A stretch of DNA of 64,000 nucleotides, taken from Trachythela sp. YZ-2020. Lineage: Eukaryota; Cnidaria; Anthozoa; Malacalcyonacea; Clavulariidae. A model generated the notes under the pieces. That model had not been told where the DNA came from and searched no databases. It saw only the letters and a list, made by a program, of their open reading frames with translations. Positions within the stretch are counted from its first letter, which is position 1; each line of letters opens with the position of its first letter. Location of the stretch: the NCBI GenBank assembly GCA_016169945.1, contig JADLSH010000265.1, forward strand, positions 769,001 through 833,000, read 5' to 3'. The position numbers and the translations under genes are program-made. Positions 24,165 to 35,244 of this stretch are shown here, one piece after another.

Positions 24165-24302
24165 GACTAACTTTAACCAATTTAGATTCGGTTAAACCTA
24201 CGTACATTCACTTATATGCACTTAGACCCACTTAGACAGACCTATGGCCACCTAAACCGACTTAGACTCACTTAGACCTACTTAGAGCCATTTACACCCA
24301 TT
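24165..24302. repeat. Degenerate CACTTAGACC array
   Basis: About ten copies of a 10-12-bp word (CACTTAGACC, CACTTAGACA, ACTTAGACTC, ACTTAGAGCC) in one orientation. It resembles a subterminal repeat array of a DNA transposon or a minisatellite. No TIR was placed. Confidence 0.6.
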
Positions 24303-24400
24303 GTGTAATGGGGAAACTGTATCAGATCCGAATAAACTGGCTGATTTATACGGAAATTATTACGCTCTTTTTACGTCTAGTCCTCTGAGCTATATAATAC
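24295..24400 (+). pseudogene. Possible short LINE ORF2 remnant
   Basis: An open stretch reads CNGETVSDPNKLADLYGNYY, which looks like the segment just upstream of the RT domain in CR1-type LINEs (a variable linker then an aromatic-rich helix). Too short for certainty; chance is possible. Confidence 0.25.
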
Positions 24401-24402
24401 CT

Positions 24403-25440
24403 GGAGGAAGTGGCAAGAAGAAAAAAGTGAACCAAAAAACATGGCGGATTTTACCAATTTCTGACGCCATAATAACGCCACTTGTTCCTTTTGCTCATAG
24501 TATAATTACCTGTCCATTTGCGCATGCCCGTGTCTTTCGCGTGATGGTCTCGCGCGCCCGTCACTTCTTCGAGTCACTCGCTCTCTGTAAAACAGGCTGT
24601 TTTTCCCCGAAGTTGTGTACAATTGCGAGCTAAATTCTCTTCGATTTCGTTACCCCTGGCTTGTTGGACCCAAGATTGTTTGTTGGTGGTCTTTTTTCGG
24701 TCTGGTTTGTCGGTGGTTTACGCAATGAATTAATCCAATTGCAACGTCTCTTAAATTTGTTTTTATTGTTGAAATCGGTATGAAAACTTTTCAAAACATT
24801 CAAACAATTCCAAATTTTCGCAAGACAACTCGTAAGTCGTAACTTTCTGTACTGTAGTTGTATGCAGTAGTTTTTAAACTTTTGATTGCTTTAAAGAATT
24901 ATATTACTCTGTCAGTTCTAGACTGCCTTGAGCATAGTATAAAATATAATTTTAGAATTTAGTCGGCAACAAGTCGAAGGTTTTGAACATTATAAAAGAT
25001 AATACTGAACGTAAATACGTAAAAAACATACTAAAAGAAAGCTTAGAAACTGGTTAACAACATACGTACTGTTTGAATGTCAAAGATTTGCGATTATGAT
25101 GAAAAGGTTGTGGTTTCTTCGCAAAAAAATCTCGAAAATAACTAGCCGCGGCTTGTTTCAAAATTTTACCTGGTCACGAAGATCCCACGCGTGAGACGCG
25201 AGAATGGCATGATCTTGACAATCAATAAATTTTATAAATTTTTTAAAATTAAACTACTAATAATTTTAAGCTACTGTTCAAGTTGTTAAAAGAAACAAAG
25301 TTACCTAAAAGATATAAATATGCAATATGACAATAAAAATATATATATATAATCTATTATTAATGCAATCATTGGAGAACTATTCTCCATCTAAAAGGCT
25401 TGATATTATAAAAGTGTCCTTAAATATATTTGTACGATAG
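24403..25440. other. No gene seen
   Basis: AT-rich non-coding sequence before the LINE fragment. Confidence 0.4.
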
Positions 25441-25442
25441 TT

Positions 25443-25928
25443 AGGAATATTCATGCATTTATAACCTCAAGATTGGATTATTGTAACTCCCTGTTGTATG
25501 GTGTACCCAAATATTTGCTTCAGAAGCTTCAGAGAGTCCAAAATACTGCAGCTCGTTTGCTAACTGATACTAAGAAATCGGCACATATCACCCCAGTTCT
25601 TATCGAATTGCATTGGTTACCTGTCCAATACCGTATTCAATTCAAGATTATACTTCTTGTCTACAAAGCTGTTAATGATCTTGCTCCATCGTATCTGAAG
25701 GAACTTATGCTGTGTCGTACTTCGCAGCGTACTCTTCGATCAAATGGAAATGAATTGCTCCAGATTCCTTATTCTAGACTAAAGACATATGGAGACAGAT
25801 CGTTCTGTGTTGCTGGACCAAGATTGTGGAATGATTTACCTGTTCATCTTCGGATGTGTGAATCATTAACCATTTTTAAGAAGTATCTTAAAACATATCT
25901 TTTTAACTTGTTTTTAAATAGTGTATGA
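25443..25928 (+). CDS. LINE ORF2 C-terminal fragment (uninterrupted)
   Basis: About 160 codons beginning in the region just after the RT active site: SRLDYCNSLLYGVPK, then QKLQRVQNTAARLL, then a HWLPVQYRIQFKI block, then VAGPRLWNDLPVHLR near the end. These blocks are the conserved C-terminal region of CR1/L2-like LINEs. It contains no RT catalytic motifs, so it is non-functional by truncation, yet it has no stop or frameshift, which fits a relatively recent insertion. Confidence 0.85.
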   Translation, partial: RNIHAFITSRLDYCNSLLYGVPKYLLQKLQRVQNTAARLLTDTKKSAHITPVLIELHWLPVQYRIQFKIILLVYKAVNDLAPSYLKELMLCRTSQRTLRSNGNELLQIPYSRLKTYGDRSFCVAGPRLWNDLPVHLRMCESLTIFKKYLKTYLFNLFLNSV

Positions 25929-26048
25929 TGTATTCTATAGTTTTAACATTCTTAACACTAGTTTTAATATTGGATTTTGTATTACTGTAAAGCGCCTAGA
26001 ACAGTCTTGGTTTGTGCGCTATATAAATGTTTATTATTATTATTATTA
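25443..26048 (+). mobile_element. 5'-truncated LINE (CR1/L2-like) with TTA microsatellite tail
   Basis: Contains only the C-terminal end of ORF2 (25443-25928) and a 3' UTR. The UTR includes AAGCGCCTAGAACAGTC, the GCGCTATATAAATG box and a TTA tail at 26031-26047. That 3' end is characteristic of a common invertebrate CR1/L2-type LINE group. It meets a second LINE end-on at 26048. Confidence 0.85.
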
Positions 26049-26716
26049 TAATATGAAATTGTTTTGATCTTCTTAAGTTATAAGTATCTGGAACTTTAAT
26101 AGGTAAGATATGGTGAAGTTTGTGGTTCTCATCGTCAACAATTAATTTTAAAAGTTTAGTACACAAATCCTCTCCTCTCGACCACAAGTTCTTCATATCT
26201 AGAGTAGTCAAAGCATCTTCATATGATAGCTCGGGGTAAATACTATGCATCGCTCTTTTTTGGATCGTTTCTATTATGTCCGATAGATATCTTGGTAAAC
26301 CGTAACGGAAAACCTGGCAAGCATATTCTAGGATATACCTTATTGAAGCAGTATAAAAACTTTCTAAGTCATTACTGTCGCCTTTTAGGGGCATGGTTCT
26401 CCTGGAAAATTTTGAAATTAGCTTGTAGGAAATCAGCTGAAGTCTTACACCAATGTTGTTTAAGTAACTTCTTATCACGACGTGTTCGCAATTGTTTTTC
26501 CCAGCTTGTTGGCAAGGCGTCAACGACTTGTTGACACCTTGCTACAAGGTTGTTGACTTTACAGATTTTGTCAACATGTTCATTCCATTTCATGGTATAT
26601 TCATCTATGAGCAATTTTTCTTTCGCTGTTTTAAATTTTTTGAAAATCTCGCCGGTCATGCAACAAAATTGTGTGTCATTTTGCTTAAACTTAGTCCGTA
26701 GCTGCACATTCTCCAC
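26048..26716 (-). pseudogene. LINE ORF2 C-terminal fragment, interrupted by a 170-bp insert
   Basis: On the minus strand, 26560-26716 encodes KWNEHVDKICK, a block found shortly after the RT domain of jockey-type LINEs. After an interruption, 26048-26385 encodes LESFYTASIRYILEYACQVF, ETIQKRAMHSIYPELSY and a HKLHHILP block. The interrupting 26388-26555 sequence is the same repeat as 19975-20140. The fragment ends at the shared TTA/TAA tract at about 26031-26048, opposite the plus-strand LINE. Confidence 0.7.
26388..26555. repeat. About 165-bp repeat inserted in the LINE fragment
   Basis: Second copy of the 19975-20140 repeat. The flanks read TTTA on both sides, compatible with a 4-bp target duplication, though similarity between the two copies may run a few bases past it. 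Confidence 0.65.
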
Positions 26717-27055
26717 AAATAATTACTCTTATCTTGAATTGCAGAGCATTCAAACTCGTAACCACTCTACGGCCAAAATAAGCCGTCCTCGAAAAATATT
26801 CAAGTAACTCAACTGTTTATGAAAGGGCATAAACCTTTTCAGGTTATAGCGAGAGTCCTTAACGTTGCCATTGCTACAGCGGAGGAAAAACATTCGACCG
26901 ATACAATCGGCGTACCACTCCAAATCTCTTATGACATCGCTTTGGAAACATTGAATGTAATGACGTCATAAGTTTTGAGCGCACGTTACGCGCCATTGAA
27001 AAAAATCTCTTCTTAATAATCAAGTTATCATGGTGTATTACACAGTAAAAACAAA

Positions 27056-27266
27056 TTGGTTAAAATGACCAAAAAAAATTGGTCGTTTGGATGCATCTGA
27101 GACAACCAGTTTAAATTGGTCGTTTTAACCAAAAAAGTAATTGGTCAAAATAACCAATTATTTTTTGGTTATTTTGACCAATTACTTTTTTGGTTAAAAC
27201 GACCAATTTAAACTGGTTGTCTCAGATGCATCCAAACGACCAATTTTTTTTGGTCATTTTAACCAA
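27056..27266. repeat. Perfect 102-bp inverted repeat (7-bp loop) in the left end
   Basis: 27056-27157 and 27165-27266 are exact reverse complements by eye over 102 bases, separated by TTATTTT. Each arm holds several TTGGTTAAAATGACC-type sites plus the unrelated word GGATGCATCTGAGACAACC. Exact identity implies a very recent origin or ongoing gene conversion. Confidence 0.85.
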
Positions 27267-27983
27267 ATTTTAAATTGGTTAAAATGACCAAAACCAATCA
27301 AAAGACCCTTGAAAAAATAATTAATCAAATAGGTTTTAATTACAAATAAATACTAAGTTTATAATACAAAATAAATATATTAATAATTGAGAATATATAG
27401 CATGTATCTATATACAGTATATTTGTCAGGCCAATTTCTGGTTAGACCCGACCTGTGGCTATATACAGTATATGTAGATTAAGAGCTTAAAGAAGCGATC
27501 AAGTCCATTCAGCATAATATTATGCACTCTGTGACGACCCTCGCAAGAATACATACTACATGATGCACTCTACATTGAGGTGATATAACAGAAACAAAAT
27601 CAGATCCGTCCTGAAATAATCTTTCACTCATAATCTCACATGCAATTATACAAGGGATACTGTGAGAAGAAGTGGATCAAAGACTTTTATTACATCTTGT
27701 ATCCCACATGCATGACTAAATGCACTTGACTGCCTCTTCAAGGAATCCATGCACTTCCTGCATGGTAGTTTATATATATATAAAGTTCAAGTTCTATCTG
27801 TCATCATGAATACTTATGAATATACATTCTATAGATCTATAGATCACAGCAATACTTAGTCCAGTTTATTGCATATCAGCTTTAAATTTCCGGTAGCTGG
27901 TCAGTGCGGACTTAATCAGTATCTTCAAACAATGCATCATGGGCTTTTTGGCGGGCTCATTCCTTTACTAATCCCATAACATA

Positions 27984-28088
27984 TCAATGTCTCATTTCTT
28001 CAGGCAACCATTGAAGACAATCTTTCTTAAATTCATCCCTACCTTCCCAACCTCCAATTCCCAAGACTCTCCTTGCTTCCTCAATGAT
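27984..28088 (-). CDS. Possible terminal exon inside the CACAG element
   Basis: The minus strand shows a clean acceptor (TTAATTTAACAG) followed by a 34-codon frame (IIEEARRVLGIGGWEG ... LPEEMRH) ending at TGA. Composition looks coding and the position fits the last exon of an accessory gene transcribed toward the left end, as in the 36.7-44.5 kb element. The protein family is not recognised. Confidence 0.35.
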   Translation of the reverse strand: MIEEARRVLGIGGWEGRDEFKKDCLQWLPEEMRH

Positions 28089-28456
28089 CTGTTAATTTAA
28101 GTAAGAAAGCAAAAAAGTTTTTCTTTGCCAACAAATAATATTACCTATGTCATACACTTATGATATCTACACATCAGATATCAGCCATAAGTTTGTTGAG
28201 GTCATACTACCAATTTTTGTACATACTAGATTCGAAATGACAAATACATCTCTTTTGCAAAAGAAAACAAAACATTTCAAAAGTTCAGATTAAGGAAATA
28301 CTGCAATCTTACAAATTTAGCTAGGAGTGAATAGAAGTCTGATAGTAACACAAATGCATGAAGGGACAATTTGAATGATATTCACATTATGTATACTTTG
28401 TACCATGCTTATAGTCATTGCCGGTAAACTCTAACATATATAATTGGATATTCTCA

Positions 28457-28601
28457 TCATAACTGCTTTGTCCCAAGTTTAACTTCAGCCAAAATATCAA
28501 ATCTGAGCAGTTCTGTAATTAGTATCAGTGCATCATTGACATTTTGACAACATAAGCCAGAAACATTGTAAATCATCATCCTTGCTGACTTCACAGCAGT
28601 G
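28457..28601 (-). CDS. Possible exon inside the CACAG element
   Basis: A frame of about 45 codons on the minus strand (VKSARMMIYNVSG ... LLRFDILAEVKLGTK) follows AAATTAG, a weak acceptor, and ends in TGA. No family is recognised. Could be chance. Confidence 0.22.
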
Positions 28602-30749
28602 CTAATTTGGTTAATAGGCTAAGTGCAACAGTTTTCCCTTGGCCGTTTATAAACAGTATTGTCTGCAAAATAGGGTGCATTGCCACTTGCCGAGTTAAAA
28701 TATTATGCACAAGGGTATATTAAATCCTTGGTAAAATTAAACAAACAACCCTAAGGCTGCAAGGAAGTGCAATGTAAAGTAATATTTTAAATTTACATTT
28801 TCCTGAAAAGTACTCACTGGAACTTCTTGTTATAGAACTTAGTGGCTGTTTACAATATGCTTGCTTCAGTTACTCAAACCAGAGTAACCCACCCAGCTCT
28901 GCCAATTTGTCATTTGCTGTGGTACAATAATTTGCTGGAAAATGAAAATTGGGATTACATACAATATAATGAATTATTTGTGTCAACAGCAACAACACAC
29001 AAGCTTTAGTTCTGTTCAATTTTAGGTTTTATAAAGCATGCCTTGCATCATAACAAGGTTAGGATAATAAATTAAACAGGGCACATTGTAATTAAAGGGT
29101 TAAGTGACTCAGAAAATTAAAATGTACTCTCCCTCAAGTGTACTTTTACACTGTTAAAGGGAGATCAAGGGGTAAGTTGGCTTATTTTTTGCCTTTCAAC
29201 TAGTGATTTTCAACTTTTGTCTATTCTATTTGGTAATGAGGCTGACCTACCCATGGGACCTTGTTCGAAAGAGCCCCTGGGGGACCAGAGCCACAGTTTG
29301 ACTTAAGGAGGACTTTACACCCAATGCACCTAGGGACTGTGGGTTATTTTCAATTAAGGCCGGGCACCCCACAAGCCAAAGTTAGATCGATCAGCATTTG
29401 GTATTATTTCCTAATAATTTTCATTTTTGTTTATTTGGGAACTAAGCTGTCCAGCCTATGGAATATCCCTGCCAGGATCTGAGCAGAGTATTAATGCTGT
29501 ATTTAAATTAATATCAATCAAACAATCAATCAGGGCTTCATCGAAAAACACTTTCGGGTGACATGAACCCCCTGTCAGGGAACCTTTATAAAATTAATAA
29601 ATACATAATAGGCCCCTGCAGGAGGATCTAAAGGTTAGCCCTATTATTGATCCCCCTAAAAAAATTTAGTAGCTAAAAAATTAGTATAGATTAGTTAACA
29701 ATGCTTTAGGTGACTTATCATTTCTATGGGCTATAACTGTGAAATATTAATTGTCACTGCTAATGAAAATTGTATGTGATTTCAGGTTTGGTACAACACA
29801 AAAAGAAAAGGTGGGCCGCACCAAATTTATCTGTGTTTGGCCCTTGTATATAGGAAGTCCAAGCAATAAGCAAGCATAAATCTGGTAGGGATGTCATTTT
29901 ATCTGTGTGCAATTACCAAATATATTTCATCTTGATATATATTATATATTGTGCTAAACACAGGTATGTTTACTCCTTGGGAAAGCGAGCTAGGCTAGCC
30001 CTGGTAGCTATGCTGGCTAGGTTGCATATAAACACCTCCATATTAAACCACCACCAACATACACAGTCAGTATATATATAATGCCATATCAGGTTCTGGA
30101 TAGAAATGATATTATTAATTTATTATAGCACAATATACTGTATTATTACAAAAGAAGGATTGTTCCCCTCTCATAGAAAGCTAAGTATTTTGCTTTGGTG
30201 ATTGTATTAACATCAAAGCTAAATGAGTTAATATTTCATTAAGTATCAATTCATGAATCATCAACAATATTCATACCTTAACCTTGTGGCAGACAAACCT
30301 ATGTAGTTGTAGTCGTTTGTATTGTTTTAGACAGTTCGACTCGCTTGGACCACATATTATTTCAGTATTTATTGCTTGAAATGATAATCTGTAAATACAA
30401 AGGCATATAGAAAGTTTTTAATCGCTATTAATTATATATTCTTGAAGCCAAATGGGGCCAACGAGCAACGTCGGCTAAAATTATACATGAAAACAATAGA
30501 TTATATACTCTATATTTACACGCAAAATCTAAAAATATTTACATAGTTTAACACTTACTTTCCAATTGATTGTTTGAATCTTCAAATATTGGAATGTTTC
30601 TTCGTATTTCGTTAAAATTTGCAGATGATTTGGATTTATAAAGTTTTAATTCCACAAGATTTTTGAAAGGACGCGCTGTGAGAGCACGCTCGCTAAGCAT
30701 CCTGGGTGCCCATATGTGGCACGCGTCTGCATACCACTAGGCACTGATC

Positions 30750-30960
30750 TCAAATATCTGAACAGTCCAGCATATAAGCAACAATGATCAGCCACGATAA
30801 TCTCTGTCTTTCTGACGAAAACTCGTCATTATATCCCCGAAAAAATTGATTAATCTTTATTTGTATGGCAGTACAGAGTTCCATGTGTTTTTCACAATTG
30901 TATTTGAATCTTTCGCGCGCATGAGGCCACAACTCAACTGAAACAAAGTTCTTTCAACTC
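30750..30960 (-). CDS. Possible exon inside the CACAG element
   Basis: A minus-strand frame after a good acceptor (CTTTGTTTCAG) encodes a basic, aromatic-rich peptide (WPHARERFKYNCEK, QFFRGYNDEF) ending at TGA near 30750. No family is recognised. Confidence 0.3.
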
Positions 30961-31144
30961 GATCATACTTATGTCGAAAGCCGGATAGATTTTTACTTTT
31001 AATTTGTTTAATATGACTACGGGTGAAAAGGCTCTCTTGGCAATTGAAAGTATACAGGAGGATCTTAAAAATGCATGTTCTTTGATACGACGCAAAACAT
31101 AATTAAAAATGCAACGTTTGCGATCGATCGAATTGTCCTAATCG

Positions 31145-31400
31145 ATCGAATTGACCTATTATTTGACCAATTTAGAATTGGTTAATTACTGATTTGACCA
31201 ATTTAGAATTGGTTATTGATTTGACCAATTTAGAATTGGTTATTGATTTGACCAATTTAGAATTGGATATTGATTTGACCAATTTAGAATTGGTTATTGA
31301 TTTGACCAATTTAGAATTGGTTGCGGATATGACCAATTTAGAATTGGTTGCAGATATGACCAATTTAGAATTGGTCATTCAACATTGAGTGACCAAAAAA
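31145..31400. repeat. Tandem array of a 24-27-bp GACCAATTTAGAATTGGTT unit
   Basis: About nine head-to-tail copies. Most units are 24 or 27 bp (multiples of three), which makes spurious open frames on both strands. Each unit is itself a palindrome around GACCAATTTAGAATTGGT. It lies just inside the right end of the CACAG element. Confidence 0.9.
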
Positions 31401-31599
31401 TTGGTTAAATTGACCAATTTAAATTGGTAGAAAATGCAACCAATTAAAAATTGGTTGTTTCAACCAATATTAATTGGTCATTTCAGAATAACCAATTCAT
31501 GAATTGGTTAAAATGACCAATTCAAATTGGTTACAACCAATAAAAATTGGTCATTTTAACCAGTTTGTTTTTACTGTGTAATGGTAAATTTTTAAAATT

Positions 31600-32880
31600 T
31601 GGTGAATATTTACAATTAAAGATATCAATAGGTGGGTTTAACTGAACATTACACGAGGCAAATGTTCGTCAACCTGAAGTTATCAAAGTTAGAAATTAAT
31701 GAAAATTACTTTCATTATACCTAGTAGCCTTGTATTTGAAGACAAATATATATAATTGAGAGATGTAGTAAAATTTTCTTGTTTCTATTGGTGTGAACAT
31801 TCCTGAAGTTGACAACGATCTGCTGCCCTGTAACAGGCGGTGAAAAACACCAATAGAAAGCGTTCAATAAGATATATAAAATAACATTCATGCACTAGAT
31901 AACAAATTTGCAATTCATACCCTGAAATATTTGCATCTCATGCCTTGTGCTTTTGTTGGTAACTTGGTATAGGCCTATATAGCTGTATGAAAGAGTGTCC
32001 TGCAATGATGGAAGAGAATATAATTTACAAAGTGAATCTATTTCTGCGGCAAAATAAAGGCCGAGTGCACATATTTTAAATCGAGGGGAAAATCACTGAT
32101 TTACATCTCGTACAGCTTCAGAAAAATCGCAAAAATAATAAACAATATCACAAAAACAATCAGAAAAAATAGACAAATAACAAAAGTGTGGAAAAAAAAA
32201 CAAATTGACCGATTTTCAATCTCCTACACTTTTTAGTAGTGATTTTCCCATCCTTTTAAAGTATTAACTACGAAAAACAACAATTGCTATTAAAAAGAAA
32301 ACAAAAGTATCCCTACACATTTTCGATCTAATCATTTTTATACAAGATTTTTTAATATCCGTTGTGTACAGCGTCAGCATAATAGTCGTCCTTTAAAAGT
32401 AGAGAAAAAAAGTATTTGATACAATCTTAACCGGAGTGAAAAAAACTTTTTTTAACAGTGATTTGTACCATTGTGACATCCACAAACGGGACAAACCTCA
32501 CTTTTCTCTTAACGTTGTTATACGCATGCGCGAGTTCCGGCCTAGATAAAATTGGTAACTAGCCACCCAACGATTGGCTAAAACACGCATATTTTGTTTT
32601 CAAAAGTTACGTCAGATGCATAACCGCCATTTTTCAAACATTTGTATACACTTTCAATCATTCATACAAGATATATTTCGTAAAGAAATATAGACAAAAT
32701 TATAGAACAACGACATTTTAAGGAGGAATATGTCTAGAAATATGCAGGTTAAAAATGAACAAGATGAACATGCAGAAATGCTCGCAATACGATGAGAAAA
32801 GAGACGAAAGGCAATTATAGATTCGCACTTATCAAACGGTGCCTGTTACTAGGCATTATTTTTATATTTTGTTTTTAAGG
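31600..32880. other. No gene seen
   Basis: AT-rich flank outside the CACAG element. No supported feature. Confidence 0.5.
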
Positions 32881-32900
32881 TTGGCTCTTGACATTATTTA

Positions 32901-33003
32901 ACAATTATTCCCCGAAGGCTAGGTGAATATCGGTGAATAAAAACCGAGACGATGTCGAGGTTTTTATTCACCGATATTCACCGAGCCTTACGCGAATAAT
33001 TGT
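32901..33003. repeat. Long hairpin (GGTGAATATCGGTGAATAAA arms)
   Basis: ACAATTATTC at 32901 pairs with GAATAATTGT ending at 33003. The inner arms AGGTGAATATCGGTGAATAA and its inverse flank a short GAGACGATGTC loop. The style is like the hairpin of the foldback repeats, but the sequence differs. It directly abuts the next inverted-repeat element. Confidence 0.8.
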
Positions 33004-33004
33004 T

Positions 33005-33194
33005 TTAGTAAAATTAGGCCTACATAGGTGATTATTTTGAAAAAATAATAAATGCACATTTCCAAAATATTTTAATTGAATATTCACCATAAAAGCGGCT
33101 TAAAACGCCCTAGGTGATTATCGCGCATTAATCCGAAGTAGCGCAACCAATCCGCGTTGAGAATTTTCAATAATCACCTATGTAATTTTACTAA
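33005..33194. mobile_element. 190-bp MITE
   Basis: TTAGTAAAATTAGGCCTACATAGGTGATTATT-type arm (33005-33036) is matched in inverse by AATAATCACCTATGTAATTTTACTAA (33169-33194), apart from a 4-base GGCC insertion in the left arm. Non-coding. It may form one element with the hairpin to its left. Confidence 0.7.
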
Positions 33195-33900
33195 GAGTCC
33201 TTAATATTAATATATCATTTAAGAATGGAATAATATATCTTATATCTTTAAAGATTACAAATTTTAAATATCCTGCATGAAAAGCAATCAGAAACTTGAA
33301 AAGGTAAGTACCCTTTTAAATATATTCGGATATATCTTTATATCAAATTTCATCGATTTTATATCGATTTTTATAGCGTGGATGTTTCGTGTGTTGTGTT
33401 TCAGGTTACCAAATAATCCACATGCAAAATCCCACGCAATTTCAAACTCCTGGTAGCCCGCAAAAATTCCCGACGTTTTGCCGTATCTTAGCTGGACTGT
33501 TGTAATTTTTACAAACATTAAAATATGTGCCTGTTTTTGAATATTTTCAATTTAATATTTGCAATACTTTTTGAGTTAAATGGAATAACACTACGATGAA
33601 ATATTCAGTTTTAATTTGCCAAAATTAAAGTAAAACAGTTTCCACCAAGCTTTATTAATATTAAGCCTATAACATAGACGTTGCATCACACCCTGGGAGA
33701 GTCACGGACCCATCGCTACTAAGCGCGCAATTCTTATTGCCGAAACCCAACGAGCAATTGCATGTTCAACCGATTCCACTTCACGTAGAGAATCATTGCG
33801 TCAGCTGATAAATCTGTTTGTTATTAATTGGTTTCTTAGAAAATTAGTCAAAGCCACAATTAGAAATACCACAAATAACAAATCTACTAGAGAGGATGAA
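33195..33900. other. No gene seen
   Basis: AT-rich. The open frame at 33288-33518 (minus) has no support. Confidence 0.4.
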
Positions 33901-33907
33901 ACAAAGT

Positions 33908-34340
33908 ATATATTTATCTAAAGCTTCCCTTCATAAATGAAGAATTTAAAAGGCGTGCCCTCGCAGTGATAAAACGATCAGGAAAAGACAATGTGAGAAT
34001 TAAATTTATAAACGGCAAATCGTCGCGTAGAGTATTTGCTCCACCCAGAGAACGGACACATTGCCCTAATGCTTGTGAAACATGTAAATATACCAATAAA
34101 CCAGATAGATGTCTCAACAAGAATGTAGTTTATGAAATTAAGTGCTCATACTGAGATACATTATACATTAACATAGGAGAAACGGGTAGGACAATAGGTT
34201 CACCCATCAAAAAACACTTGACGATGAAACAGCAAACTGTCTAATTATAAACATTTGGTGTCCCACAGGAGAAAGAACCAGACACCTGTAAATAAAGACA
34301 TTGAATGGAGAATTATACATGGAAACCTCATGTATGAAGA
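33908..34340 (+). pseudogene. Penelope-like element fragment (RT C-terminus and GIY-YIG domain)
   Basis: An open frame to 34152 carries LKLPFINEEFKRR, then FAPPRERTHCPNACETC, then CLNKNVVYEIKCSYC. This is the linker of Penelope-like elements just upstream of the GIY-YIG endonuclease. After an in-frame TGA at 34152 the GIY-YIG core continues (IGETGRTIGSP, then a KKHL block) with further stops. The fragment ends at 34340, where sequence turns into an inverted second copy. Penelope elements with GIY-YIG are well known in animals including cnidarians. Confidence 0.8.
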
Positions 34341-35120
<780 letters not shown>

Positions 35121-35244
35121 CACTTACCTCAACGTATCCACTACCTTGAGGTAAGCGAAACCTATATTTGCTCAGTCTATATGATATCGAGCACTCTTTG
35201 GCATTTCGTGAACCAAAATACGCTCATAATAATAATTAAGAATT

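Larger units (their letters stand above)
27041..31578. mobile_element. EnSpm/CACTA-like DNA transposon, 4.5 kb, CACAG ends
   Basis: The left end CACAGTAAAAACAAATTGG and the right end, inverse of CACAGTAAAAACAAACTGG, form a 32-bp TIR with a single mismatch. TA flanks both ends (27039-27040 and 31579-31580). Both ends carry dense arrays of TTGGTTAAAATGACCAA-type palindromes (27053-27300; 31145-31570). The interior has possible minus-strand exons at 27984-28088, 28457-28601 and 30750-30960 but no recognisable transposase. A CAC tip plus subterminal arrays is the CMC (CACTA/Mirage/Chapaev) style. A 2-bp TA duplication is inferred and could be part of the TIR. Confidence 0.85.

Noticed and set aside
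26492..26807. Plus-strand frames over the LINE fragment
   Set aside because: They are antisense to the LINE text on the minus strand.
31172..31388. Repeat peptides on both strands at 31.2-31.4 kb
   Set aside because: Both frames come from a palindromic repeat whose unit is a multiple of 3 bp; they are a DNA-level array.
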